A stretch of 64,000 bases of DNA from Excoecaria cochinchinensis. Lineage: Eukaryota; Streptophyta; Magnoliopsida; Malpighiales; Euphorbiaceae. The position numbers were made by a program, and so were the translations under genes. The notes under the pieces were generated by a model. The model was not told where the DNA came from. It saw only the letters and a list, made by a program, of their open reading frames with translations, and did no database searches. Numbering within the stretch: position 1 is the stretch's first letter; each line of letters opens with the position of its first letter. This document shows positions 44,351-55,948 of this stretch, one piece after another. The DNA lies in NCBI GenBank assembly GCA_947683425.1, contig CANTUQ010000004.1, positions 6,486,001 through 6,550,000 of the forward strand, given 5' to 3'.

Positions 44351-45610
44351 TGTAACACCCCAAATCGGGCCTAGTTGGAATCGGCAAACTAAGTCGGTTA
44401 AGTGAAGGGTATTTCGGTAATTTATGCATGAGTAATATGGATAATAAGGATTTATTTGCTAAGAAATTAATTAAATAAATTAAGTGAAGGAATTATTATG
44501 GTGTGCTTGTAGTGTATGGTAGTAAGATGTTTGTGGGCTAAGAGATTTTATTGGGTGGTTTATGAGCATGGTACCTTGGAGATATTTGCATAAAAGAAAT
44601 AATTATCAAGTGGATTATGGGTATGGAACTAAAGATGTAGGATATTTTTTATGAGAAGTGATTTAGTGTGTGTATGTGTATGGTGACTTGAATTAAGAAG
44701 TCAAAGTGAATCATGTGGACCTATAGGAAGTGGACAAGTGGAATTGGTAGGTGTGCATTAAGTGTGAAAAGAAAGGCAAAGTGAAAGTAAGAGGAGTCCA
44801 CGTTTTTGCCCTTTCATCTTCCCGATTCTCCATTTCTTTTCCTTTTCTTCCCTTTCTTTGCTTAATCTCTTGGTTTTGAGTGAATTAGAAGTGATTTGGT
44901 GGAGCTTGGGAAGTAAGATTGAAGAGTAATTGGTGATAAGAAGAAGCAAAGTAAAGGAAAAGAGAAGATTAAAGCTTGAAGAGAGAGCAGCTATTGTGCA
45001 ACAAGAGGTTTGGGAGTTTGATTCCTACCTTTGAGTTTTAATTTGTCTATGCCCTAAATTCTTCTTGGATTATGAATATACATTTGTATATGATTTCCAG
45101 TAAATTGAGTGTTTTGATATGAGTCTCATGCATGTATTTGTTTGGATAAATTTATTAGTAATGCATGATGTTGATTAAATTGAAGGTGTGTGAGAATTGG
45201 AAGTGAAATGCATGACTGGGTAAACTCTGTTCAATTCTCATCTGACCCTTGTGCAATGTTTTTTTCTTAAGTAGAGTTTTAGAACTCCAAACCATGTGAT
45301 TCTTGAGCCATTAGAACCATTACTTCAATTCCTTTAAAAGTCTTAGAAATAGCCTTGGGAAAATTCTTGCTCCAAGACCCTGAATTTTGGATAACACCGT
45401 AGTGTCTCTTTTTGTGTCGGGTTGTTTGACCAGTATAGGTTGTGGAATTCATATCTAGAGTTCTAGATGTCCAATTGACCTGAAAATTGTTCCGTTTGAA
45501 AGTTACGACGTAGGGTAACATTTGGTAAGAAGACCACTTTTCCTATAAATGAGGTTTAGAGGTAGGTTTTCACGACACTAATTTGTAGTAAAAAGCAGTC
45601 TGTTAAGGTA

Positions 45611-46410
45611 GCTGAGGCGAGCCTCTGTCGCGAGCGCGACAAGGGTCGCGACCTCGCAACAGAAAAACATGTTTTGAGCCTTTTCTTCTCTATTTTTGAG
45701 TCTAGGGTTGACCCGAATCAATCTCGTACCTTTCCCATCAGTTATTATGCATGTTTAGGGTAATTAAATGGCTATATAAGTAATTATCGTTGGGAAAAAC
45801 TTAGGAGTATGATTAAGATTGGTGATTTAGCTAGTAAATAATAATAGATATAACTTTGTGAAGGATGAGGATTAATATGTGTTGATCTCATGAGTAACCT
45901 AAGCATGATATATCATATGTTTGAATGCATTTAACATGGGTGCGATTGAGATGAATGACGAGTAATGTTGTTATTATAGATTGTGTAAATGGATATTGTT
46001 AGTGGTATGTTTTATCGGAACTCTTGATACGGATGTGGTGTTTATGTTGTCAATGACGTGTGGCTTGCTGGAGATGAGGTAAGTCGACATTTTGATGCTT
46101 GGTTTAAGAATTGGGTGTTGTGAAGAGGGAATTTTCTGCAGAATTCTTGTAAGGGTTGGAATTCCTGACTCTATCGCGAGCGCGACAGAGCCCGGTGAAA
46201 GCAGCCCTTGCACGCGTCTGAATGCTCCGCCGAGCCTCTGTCGCGAGCGCGACAGAGAGCTCGATTGCCGAATTGTTGGGTTGGCAGCTCACTATCGCGA
46301 GCGCGATAGCGAGATGCCCTAACTCCCTCGCGAGATCGCGAAGGTTGCCGTGATCGCGACTTGGGCCAGGTTGCCTCTGTCGCGATCACGACATCCGTCG
46401 CGATCGCGAC
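45611..46410. repeat. TCGCGAGCGCGA palindromes in a solo LTR
   Basis: CTGTCGCGAGCGCGACA is at about 45626 and again at about 46237, with the variant CTATCGCGAGCGCGATAG at about 46295 and CGTCGCGATCGCGACA at about 46397. Linkers contain CCTCTGTCGCG. The Ser/Arg-rich reverse-strand ORF here is a repeat artefact. Confidence 0.8.
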
Positions 46411-47657
46411 ACTCCTGGTTTCCAAATTGAGTTTTCGTTTGTGATGCCAATGTGTGAATTCCGAACTTGTGATGCCTTTAGGTTTATTCTTTGAATATTT
46501 TATGAAGTATGTTAATATAATTGAATGTATTATGCATATCTATACTTATGATCTCTCTCTAAGATTATTATGTTATGCTTAAGTGTAAATTGTATGATGC
46601 ATGATTGACTTTATGAACTTATTCATATGTCTCACTTATTGCTGATTATGTACAATGATATAAATTATGTGATTTGAAATATGATTTGTATGATGCATGA
46701 CCTGCGAGAGTCAGTCTAGTGGATAGTTAGGCATGCCTAATAGAGTCTGTATGTGTAGTTGCAGCGCTCCTTTGAATGATTTGGACCCTGATCAGGTCCC
46801 CGAATGGTTCCTCGCGAACCCTATTATGTGTATGTGTATGGATCTTGTTTAAGGTCCTGTTTTGGGAAATGCTTTTGAAATATGGAAAGTGACAGTACTT
46901 TGCGATTTGTACCCGTAAGGTACAGTTTGTTACTCGTTATCCACTATTTTGAGTCAGCAGGTATTTCATTTGCTTTATCTGATATGAATATGAGAATATG
47001 ATATCCGAATGTGTAAGATTTCGGTCATATGAACCAGTTATGAATATAAGAATGTGATATCAGTATGAATATGATATTGGGATATGTGAATGTGCTTACA
47101 AATCTCCGAGTAGGCTTAATGTAACTCTAACCTGCATAATGTACCTTTGTCCTTATCTGTAAATGATCTTGTATATAGTATGTGTGATTGAAGTCGGTGT
47201 GGCATATAATGTTGACACTACATTTCTGTATAGTAATGTGATAAATTAACATGTATACGAATGCGAGTTTGAATTACTGAATACGACGGTTGAAGTAGAT
47301 GTATATTAATGTGAATATGTATTGTTAGTTATTAAGACTAAGTATACCGATTCACATACTTATGAATGTGATCTTGAACTAGCATACGTGACAAATTTTA
47401 TACGATGCTATATAGTTCCTTATTGTTAGCTATCGTAGTAATTTCGTTATATTAGAATGTGTTTACGTTCTTGGCATGATAATTGGGTATGTTAATCAAA
47501 TGAGTATATGACCGCAGTTAGGAACATTTGGAATGCGTGGCTATTGTATAAAGCATGTATAGTTATCTGTTAGGACTTTATGCGTTCGTTGTTGTGTATG
47601 TGTTATACTTTGGCGACCGTTGTGAATGGCCGTCTATATTTTTATATATTCTCCTCA

Positions 47658-47696
47658 CTAAGCGTTATCGCTTAGCACGGGCTCTTTTCCCCGTGC
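47658..47696. repeat. Twin stem-loops near the LTR 3' end
   Basis: CTAAGCG-TTAT-CGCTTAG (47658-47675) is followed by GCACGGG..CCCGTGC (47675-47696). Both are identical to those at 33044-33082. Confidence 0.75.
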
Positions 47697-48114
47697 AGGT
47701 GGCAGGTTTGCTTTTGTTCGAGTCGCGCATCTGCAGAGTCGGCCACATAGAAGCTAGAAGTTTTGTATCTTGTTCAGCTTTTATAATTTGGGATTTTTGT
47801 ATATCTGCGTAATATGTATATGTAATAATAGGTAAAGATTCTGATGTAATATTTTAAGCTATGTAAATATTTACACATTTATGTATCTTTCTTATTAGGT
47901 TTCTGTTGTATGATTATAAGTATGCATGTGTGTATGTTTTCTCTTAGTGTATGCGCCTTGGCATAATATGTACGTTCAGCTTCCTCTCTTTAAATTTGAA
48001 ATTCTTCTGTATTTTTATATGCTTTGTATTGCTTCTGTTCGGTAACACACCTACTCGTACGGCTTCCTACTCCCTTGCGGGTGGGTTCGCCTACGTATGG
48101 GTTGAGGTGTTATA

Positions 48115-48701
48115 CTAGAGGTAGAGAAATCCTAGGATGGGTGGCCCCCTGAGAAGTTCTCTAGCTGAAAATGATAGCAGGTAGCTAAAAGTATTTTGTT
48201 CTACCATTGAAAAGTACAAGTTATAAGGAGTCTGCTTGTATAATTTGGAGGGAAAATGAGGTCAAATTGGTCCCCGAAAGTCAAACTAAAGAAAGCCTTT
48301 GGTTCGGTTCAATAGTAACCAAGTTTGACTATACTTTGACCGAATTTTTAAAAATAGCAAATGGATTCAAAAATATATTTTGAAGGTATAGAATGATTCA
48401 AAGTAATATATAGAAATTTTTGATAGTGAAAAATTGATGTTTATGGTAGTATTGAAAAAGTGTCAAATCAGACCAGTTTAAGTGAACCAGGCCTCAAACG
48501 GACTCCGATTGAGCTAAAATTTTGTATGGAGGCTATATTCTATATTATAATAATGATGGAATATTTTGAGAGAAAATTAATGGAGTAAATGATAAAAATC
48601 ATTTTGGGTTAGAAAATGGCTTTAAAACCAAAAATTGGTTCAAACCGGTTCAACTACTTTGGTTGGACTTGGTTAGATTCAATTATGCACCTATATAAAA
48701 T
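48115..48701 (+). mobile_element. LTR 'X', second part (U3-like up to its TATA box)
   Basis: This is host sequence continuing from 44350. It ends in CACCTATATAAAAT, a promoter-like TATA box, at which the full-length TAT element is inserted. Phrases such as ACGGACTCCGATTGAGCTAA resemble the first part (ACGATCTCCGATTAAGGTAA near 43376), so X contains two U3-like modules. Confidence 0.55.
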
Positions 48702-51280
48702 TGTAGGCACCGGGTCCTAAGTCATCCTAAATCGAAGTTACCGGATGTTGACAATTGCCTTCATAGGCTAAAAAGGTTAAAAGTTATGATTTTCTCGTCA
48801 AATTTACATTTTAGAGTGAAAAATTGAAAAATAATAAAAAATATTTTAAAAATTAGTTTTGAAAAATGGGGGCTTGAAATTACAATATTTTTAGTTAAAT
48901 TAGAAAAAAAAAAATTCGGCGAGTGTCGGGCGCCGGCGTCACGCGCGACGCCTGTCACTCAATAGCGACGGGCGTCCCTCCTTTCCTAGTCGTCGCTGAA
49001 GGGTCTGATGTGCTCTTTTCCGATTTTTGACCCCAAAAATGCATTTTTTTCACCCTAAATAAAGGTTTTTGAGTCCAAATTAAATTCTAAAACAATTTTT
49101 TTAGGTAATTAATTAATAAAACTTTATTTTATCATTAAAAATAAAGGAATTTGTGTTAAAATAAAATTCTTTTCCTTAATTAAATTAGGGCAACATTTTT
49201 GATACCATATAAATATTTTAGGATGAAAACCTAAAAGGGGGAGCCTCCATCATTTTTTTTCACACCAGAATTTCAGATTTTCCTCTCTTCTTCTTTGATT
49301 TTTCTTCAAAAAATTTCAGATTTCTTCTTTCAATTAACAAAGATTAATAAAGATTGAAAAATTGATTTTCAATTCTTGATTATTCCAAATTAATTTCTTT
49401 GTTTTCTCCATAAACATAAGAGATTAATTTTCACTTTCAAAATCAGTTTTTTTATTCTTAAGCATTCAAGTTAATTCTTTTGTTTTCTCTATAAACAAAA
49501 GAAATTAATTTTGTTTCTAAATTATTTTTTTTTCAAGCCTATTTTTATTAGAATAAAATTCCAACATTTATCATATTCAACTCTAAATTTTTGAAAGTCA
49601 CAAACAAAGGAAATCAAATCATCTTTTACCTTAATCGAATCAGACTCTGAGGATGAATATTCTGGGCTTGATTTTTATTTTATTTTATTTTGTTTATATT
49701 TAATTTATTCATATATGTTTTATTGTTTTCATTAATTTACTTATTGTTTCCATTTATTTGTTTGTTCTATTATTGTTATGTTTGTTTTATTTAATATGTT
49801 TATATATGATTTTGTTTTTATTCATGTAAATTTTGATTTCCTATTAATTCCTAACGTGTAAATAATTTATTTTATTTTGATTTATCATTATTTTTCAGCA
49901 TGTAATTAATTAATTAATTTTGATTAATCTTTTTGCCATATAAATGGTTTAAGTTAATTGTGATAATAGCTATTAATCATGTCATTGTTTTAATTATTTT
50001 TATCATTCTTTTATTCATTATCTTTTATCATTCTTTTATCATTGTTACATGTTATATTTTCATTCAATTATTTGTTTATTTTCATTATTTTCATCATGTT
50101 CATAATTTTCATGTATTAATTCATTAACATGTTATATTTTATTCTAATCACATCATTTATTTAATTCGTCATAAAAATGCATTTTTCACATTTATTTTAA
50201 TTGTTAAACATATTAATTCAATTGTCATTTTGATATCATGCTATTTTATCTTATTTTATTCCATTTTATCTTTTATTATTGATTTAATTGTTTTAATCAC
50301 TAACGTTATTTTGTTTATATTTTGTTTTTATGTCAAAACTCATTTTTTGCTTGGGCATTTTTTGCGAGCACACGGGGGATCCAGAATGGCTCATTTGGAT
50401 TATATGTTTATTTTCTTTATTTGTAATATTTTATTTATTTGGCTTTCTATTTATTTTTCCATATAATTTTCTTGTAAAATTATTTATTTAGATCCGCTAG
50501 AAAGAAAATCACAAACGTTTTTTATTAATTAAATTGATATTTTTCCTAAAAATAGTGGGACCAATGTCTCAATTTTCTCCATCCAAAATCATCACATAAA
50601 ATTTTTTTATAATAAATACGCATGCGAGGACCAATATCCTCACCATAATGAATACCCCAATTTATGTATGATTTTTATTTCATTTACAATGGGGGTTGTA
50701 TTCCACTCCTAGTTTTGTTGTATTTTATTTTCATGTACTTTATTTTATTTACCCTTTTATTTATCGCTTTCCTTGAATGATCAAACTTGCGCTCTAATTA
50801 TTGCATCGAGATATATGAGAAAAGGGATGAAAACGTAAATTCAAAACTTAATTATAAAATAACCAAGGTATGAATAAATGAGAAGTCCCGAACCATCTCT
50901 GGTCTTTTAGCTCAACGAGGCGAGAGGACCATTCCGATGTTTCATGGGAATGGGATCTCCAAGGCACCTCTTGTGTCCTACCAAAAGACTCAATTTATAA
51001 TCCTAGGCTCCATAGGGTTTGAGGGTCATTTCAATGTTCTATTGGGGTGAATGCCTCCAAGACCCATTTGGTTTACCCAAAATGGATAAGATGCGCCGTC
51101 TTAGGCTCACTGAGGCGAGACGAACTTTCCAAATGTTTTATTGGGTAGTGACTCCATGAAACCTCCTTGTTGCCCAAAATAGACGCACTTGTGAATCCCT
51201 TATAAGTTTCCAATGAACCTCTCTCGAAAGCCCTAAAGGCGGGCCTTCGGGGCATCCTACGGGGTTTGACGCGCGTCACA
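48702..51280 (+). mobile_element. 5' LTR of the full-length TAT element
   Basis: It is 2,579 bp, from TGTAGGCACCGGGTCC to GCGCGTCACA. A TATA box (CATATAAATAT) lies at 49206-49216. It has a GC-rich island at 48917-49005, an AT-rich centre, and three imperfect repeats at about 50910-51180 (CCAATGTT..TATTGGG and CTCCAAGRC themes). Confidence 0.92.
48917..49005. repeat. GC-rich island of the 5' LTR
   Basis: It contains GGGCGCCGGCGTCACGCG, GCGACGCC and GCGACGGGCGTCCC inverted repeats. The matching place in the 3' LTR (59042-59150) has a longer and partly different GC segment. Confidence 0.7.
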
Positions 51281-51281
51281 G

Positions 51282-51300
51282 TGGCGACTCCATTGGGGAC
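51282..51300 (+). promoter_or_regulatory. Primer-binding site, tRNA-Arg type
   Basis: TGGCGACTCCATTGGGGAC follows the LTR by one base. It matches the complement of the tRNA-Arg(ACG) 3' end with CCA over the first ten bases and again at GGGGA. Confidence 0.85.
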
Positions 51301-52207
51301 CTCTAAGTGGCTTCGATTCGAAAGTACCTTGGTTAAAATTTATAATTGAGTTTTAATTTAAAATTTTTATCCCTTTTCGAAATTGCATATCATATCATTA
51401 GAGCCTTAGAATTATGCCAGTTTGGTCCTCTATTAGCCCCGGTGCGTTCCCGAAGCACAACCCTACATTCACTCAATGTAGGAAAGTGTTAAGGATAATC
51501 ACCAGCCCAAGCCTCGTACCATCAAGGTATATCAAATGGTGACCCGATCGGTCGTTACGCTCGTGATGAGCTAGACCCGTTAATAGGGACCATGCTTGGG
51601 TAACCCTAAAATATAATCACCCATGACCAAAGCTCATGTAATGGCAATAGATACTTCCCCTAGGTGACATGTATCTTAATACAATGCTTGCTATGTGGGC
51701 CATTATATATTGAACAAAATCAACCAAATTAAATGGTCTTTTATCAAAGACTTTCATGCCCCGATGGGCCCATCTTAATTTAGTTGAAATGTTTAAATAC
51801 ATAAAGGCCAAAATTCATATGTATGCGCATTAGATAAGAGATGTTATGATGCCGATTTTCCACCGAGCACCATACGCATCCATTGGGTTCCCCGCTAACC
51901 CATGGATCAAGCCCACCTAGGAAAGAGACAACATTACCTCGTGTGTGGGAGTAATAAGGTTAGAAGGATCTACTTGCTTGCATGTGATTGTAAATATTGC
52001 ATAACACACTATCATGCATTGTATATGTTATTCATGCATCATTCTAACAATTTAAATTTTTTAGCCATCATAGATTCATTTAGGTGGACTAGAGGTTTCA
52101 ACTATCGGCTAGTAAGGACAAATTTGCTCTTTGAGTTGCCAGAATTTATGTCTAACAGGGATTCTGAGTTACTCTCATCCATCAGTGAACCCTCTCTAGA
52201 ATCATCA
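51301..52207 (+). other. 5' leader of the full-length element
   Basis: It is conserved with the U1/U2 leaders. It keeps the candidate intron signals (donor CAAG/GTATAT at 51526/51527 and acceptor TTTTTTAG ending 52064, 538 nt) and a weaker version of the stem-loop (about 51718-51788). An open frame from 51902 runs into gag. Confidence 0.7.
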
Positions 52208-53603
52208 ATGGCAGAAGAGACTGGAACTTTGACCACTCAGGACCTAGCTAGGAGGCTAGAAGATTTTGAGCATAGAATGATGGATGTGATGGGCACCATG
52301 GCTAAAAGGATTGCCCATCCACCTGCTGCCCCACAACCGCCTGTTGCTCTACAGCCACAGGCAGCCCCTCCTCGAGGGCAAGCCGAACCACCTGCTGGTG
52401 GGGAGGCTCCCTTCGTTGGAGTTGCTACTCGCCAACCCAATAATGATCACAGAGCTGCCACACCCATCGAGCCAAGAGGGGAAAGGATTCATAATCCCAA
52501 TGATGATTTCCTAATGGAGGAGGAAGACGAAGAGCCAATAGTCCACCATGATGTGAGGCCCAGGGCACCCAGGGGGGAAGACGAAGCCTTAAGGGGGATG
52601 AGGCAACAGATTAAGGCAATCACACGTATGCTGTCAGCTGGAAAGGGGGTCAACCCAGAAGATAGAGATCTGGGGGATGAAGAGCTGCTGCCCCAAAGAT
52701 TCAAAATGCCCGAGCTGCCAAAATTTGATGGCACCTCTGACCCATCCGCCCACGTCAAGCAGTACACTTTGGTCATAAAAGGCATAGGGTTGAGTAAAAA
52801 GCAGAAGGTGGAATATTTCTGCCTTAGTCTGGTGGGCCCGGCAGTTGACTGATACCACGAGTTGGATAGGAGGTCCAAGGAGGACTGGGACCTTTTGACC
52901 GAAGAGTTCATGAAGCAGTATGACTGCAGCACCAGGATGGAGGTCACCCTAAAAGACCTTGAGCTCTTACAGCAATGGAGCGACGAATCATTCCATGAGT
53001 ACCTCACCAGATGGAGGAACAGGGTCTGGAGATGAAGGGAAGCCTGACACTGCTGACCAGATCAGGTTATTCATCAGAAACTCCTGCCCTTATTTGAGGG
53101 ATTTGCTAAGCTTTAAGGGGCTCAGGGATTGGGAGTCGCTTAAGGATATCACTGTAGAAGCTAAGGCGGCTTACCTAGCAAAGAAAGCAAGCCAAAATAA
53201 CTTTGCTGGGAAAGGCTATGGGAACCAGTCGGGATTCAAATCAGGAGGTGCCGGGGGCAGCAATAACAGAAATGGCAAGACAGCCGAAGTGTCAGCCACT
53301 GGAGTTGGGAAGTGCCAGAGATACTACTCGAACTTAGGTCGCTCTCTATCCTGGGTGCTGGAGAGGCTGATAAAAAAGGGCAAGTTGCAGCCTTTGGCGC
53401 CTAGACCAGCTATGAATCAAAGGCAGCAAGGGCACAGAGAAGACCAGTACTGCGCCTACCACCAGCACACCGGCCACCTGACGGATTACTGCCGAACATT
53501 GAGAAACAAGATCTAGGATCTCATTGACACCAATTAGATCACGGATCCTGAGAAGAGAGAAAAGAAGAAAAAGGCAGGTTATAATGCGGTCCCTCCACCA
53601 TGA
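52208..53603 (+). pseudogene. gag: TAT/Ogre-type gag of the full-length element (stops, deletions)
   Basis: From MAEETG: N-terminal helix, Pro/Ala linker, acidic run, PKFDGTSDPS, then YFCLSLVGPAVD and a stop (TGG to TGA at about 52852) in place of Trp. The frame resumes with LDRRSKEDW and EEFMKQY, then breaks again near 53020 through small deletions. ADQIRLFIRNSCPYLRDLLSF, the basic Gly-rich stretch and the knuckle YCAYHQHTGHLTDYC (intact C-x2-H-x4-H-x4-C) follow up to KI-stop. The lysine-rich end and stop at 53601-53603 match U1/U2. Three stops and at least one frameshift make it inactive. Confidence 0.87.
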
Positions 53604-55644
53604 TTATGATCGGATCCTCTTAATCCACTAGTGAGAGTGGAAATGAAGATTATGTTCTTTCTTTTTCAATCTTTGTTATTATTTCAAGAACAAATTTTTA
53701 TGGCAATGTTTGGTTATTTCAAAAGAATAATTTTTGCTTATTTGTATGGTGTTTCTAATGATTTTATTTAACATGATCATAATGCATTTACTTTGACATT
53801 AATTCAAATAATATGACTGCAGTTAACCTCGGAACTTTGGGGAACCCAAAGAAAATCTTGATGGCATCTGATATAACTCCTGCAAAGAGGGAAATTCAGA
53901 AAAAAAATAATAAAGAAAAACTAGTTGCAATTAGGGGATTGGATGGAAACTCACTAAGAGTACTAGAACCTGTCTGATTACCCATCAGAGTGATCCCTAG
54001 ATAAGACGGAACCTAGATAATGATTTAGGCAACATTTTCTTTGTATAGCTCTCTAAATGACTATTTCCTACCCTTATTCTGCAATTGCTTGCTAGCCCAT
54101 TGAGCTTTATGTAGGTATGCTAAATGCGTGCCAGTTTTGTTGTTACATATGTTAAAACTATCCCTCGCCTAAAATGATTTTTGCCTCCCCTTAGAAGAGT
54201 GGCCGCTCTAGAAGGGATGGATGTACGTTTTAATAATTTTTTGGGTTATCAAAAATCGCCCTAGTAAGGATGAGTTTACACTTTGGGAAAAGGGTTTCAG
54301 TCATGCGCAAAGGACATGAGCTAAAAAAAAAATAGCTCAGGATAATAACCACTTGACGAGTTTCAATGATTACCTTTTTAACTATTATTCTGATCTTAAT
54401 GAGCTAAAATGTTACCGAACCCAAGTTCAAGAATACCTTGTATATGCAACTAAGATGAGAATGTTTCATCCATCAGTCGAGTAAATATTGCGGCCATATT
54501 AGCGACCGGATCTTCCTTTGACAGCCATCTACCCAAGCCTAACATTACAACCAAAGTAAGACCTCTTGATTCTTGGTTCAGTCTTATCCAATTAGCAGAG
54601 ATGACCTTCTAATAAGGTTTGGTACGTAAGAAGAGGCATATGGTGTTTCTTGAGCTTAAAGCGAGGAGCCGCGAATGCATTCATGCATTCGAGTTAAGTC
54701 TCATCCGCAAAGTTGCATCTAGAATTCGCGTTCAAAGAAAAAATTAAGAGATAAGAGAAAATATTCAATCATAAAACCCGAGAGGGCTGATTGATAACGG
54801 GAGTTTGATGCTTTCAAGATCCATCCTGAGATTAGGTGAGGTTCTATATTTTTAGATATTAATGCCAAACAATGATCATGCTTAATGAAATCAAATTGAA
54901 AGACATGCATTTATGCGATGATGTGATCAGAGTATTGTACCCTGTGTGATCAAAGTCATGTATCTGCCTACCCTCTGCTACTCTCAGCACGCAAATGCTT
55001 TAGCCGACTCATCCTGCTATCAAATGTGCAAAATCAAGCTCATACAACCATGTCCAAAGGCTCCTGAAAGATCCTTGCTAATAGCTTCAACAATCAGCAA
55101 AAAAAAAAAAGAGGAAAGCCGTTAGAGTGAAAATCGTAACTGGCGCTCTAAGCAAAAATTAGACAAAAGGATAGGGTGAAAACCTGGAAATAGGTAGTCT
55201 GTCCTTCAAAAAAAAAAGAAAAAAAAAAAAAGAAAAAGCCTCTGGATTGGGTTGGGTCCACTTCAGGCAAAAATAAGGCATAGGGTTATGTGAAAATCCG
55301 TAAAGGACGCATCTCCTGCTAAGAAAAGCTAGTGTGAAAATCCATAAGGGGCGCACTACCTTCAAATAATGACTATAGGTATCAGATGAGAATCTCGCAA
55401 TCCCAAAGGGCATGAAATTCAAAAGCAGCTTAAAAGGCATCGATCCTATTGCAAATTGCAGCTAACTGCATCATCTCCAAGTCCACATAGATGAATTCTT
55501 ATACTGCATTTCTGCATGACTCATGCATTTCACTTGCATGCTCACTATTTTTTCTGCATATTTTAGTTTCCCTATTTTGCAGAAGGAGAGATTTGATGCG
55601 GACACCGACCAAAGCCGAGTAACGACATCAGTCCAAACAATCAA
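53604..55644 (+). other. Non-coding region between gag and the 3' repeats
   Basis: It is collinear with 3469-5617 but diverged. The 130-bp purine tract is reduced to a short A-run at about 54322-54333. The GAAAA(C/T)C motif series (about 55128-55400) and the palindrome (55513-55527) are kept. No pol is present. Confidence 0.65.
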
Positions 55645-55943
55645 CCAAAGACCTCTCCGGGGGCAGACCTCAACCAAAGACCTCTCAGGGGGCAACCAAT
55701 CAATCAAAATATCAATCCAAACAATCAACCAAAGACCTCTCCAGGAGCGGATCTCAACCAAAGACCTCTTAGGGGGCAACCAATCAATCAAAATATCAAT
55801 CCAAATAGCCAGCCAAAACAACAATCCAAACATCATCTCAAACACTAATCAAGATCTCAACCAAAGACCTCTCCGGGGGCAGATCTCAACCCAAGACCTC
55901 TCCGGGGGCAAATCTCAACCCAAGACCTCTCAAGGGGCAACCA
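55645..55943 (+). repeat. Short tandem repeats, about 7 irregular units
   Basis: The core is CAAAGACCTCTCCGGGGGCA, related to the 26-34 bp units of the array elements. Linkers vary from about 10 to 75 bases, with CAATCAATCAAAATATCAAT repeated. Confidence 0.82.
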
Positions 55944-55948
55944 TCACA

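Larger units (their letters stand above)
44351..48114 (+). mobile_element. Solo LTR, 3.8 kb, Tekay-like
   Basis: It starts TGTAACACCCCAAATCGGG and ends GAGGTGTTATA (CA mutated to TA), with TSD CTAGA at 44346-44350 and 48115-48119. It shares the TTAGGCATGCCTAA block (46727-46740) and twin hairpins with the solo LTR at 29436. Its palindrome array (45611-46410) is, however, of the TCGCG type seen in the shared Tekay LTR. Confidence 0.92.

Noticed and set aside
46171..46425. Ser/Arg-rich reverse ORF resembling an SR protein
   Set aside because: It is produced by reading TCGCG palindromes; a similar ORF at 23909-24136 arises the same way.
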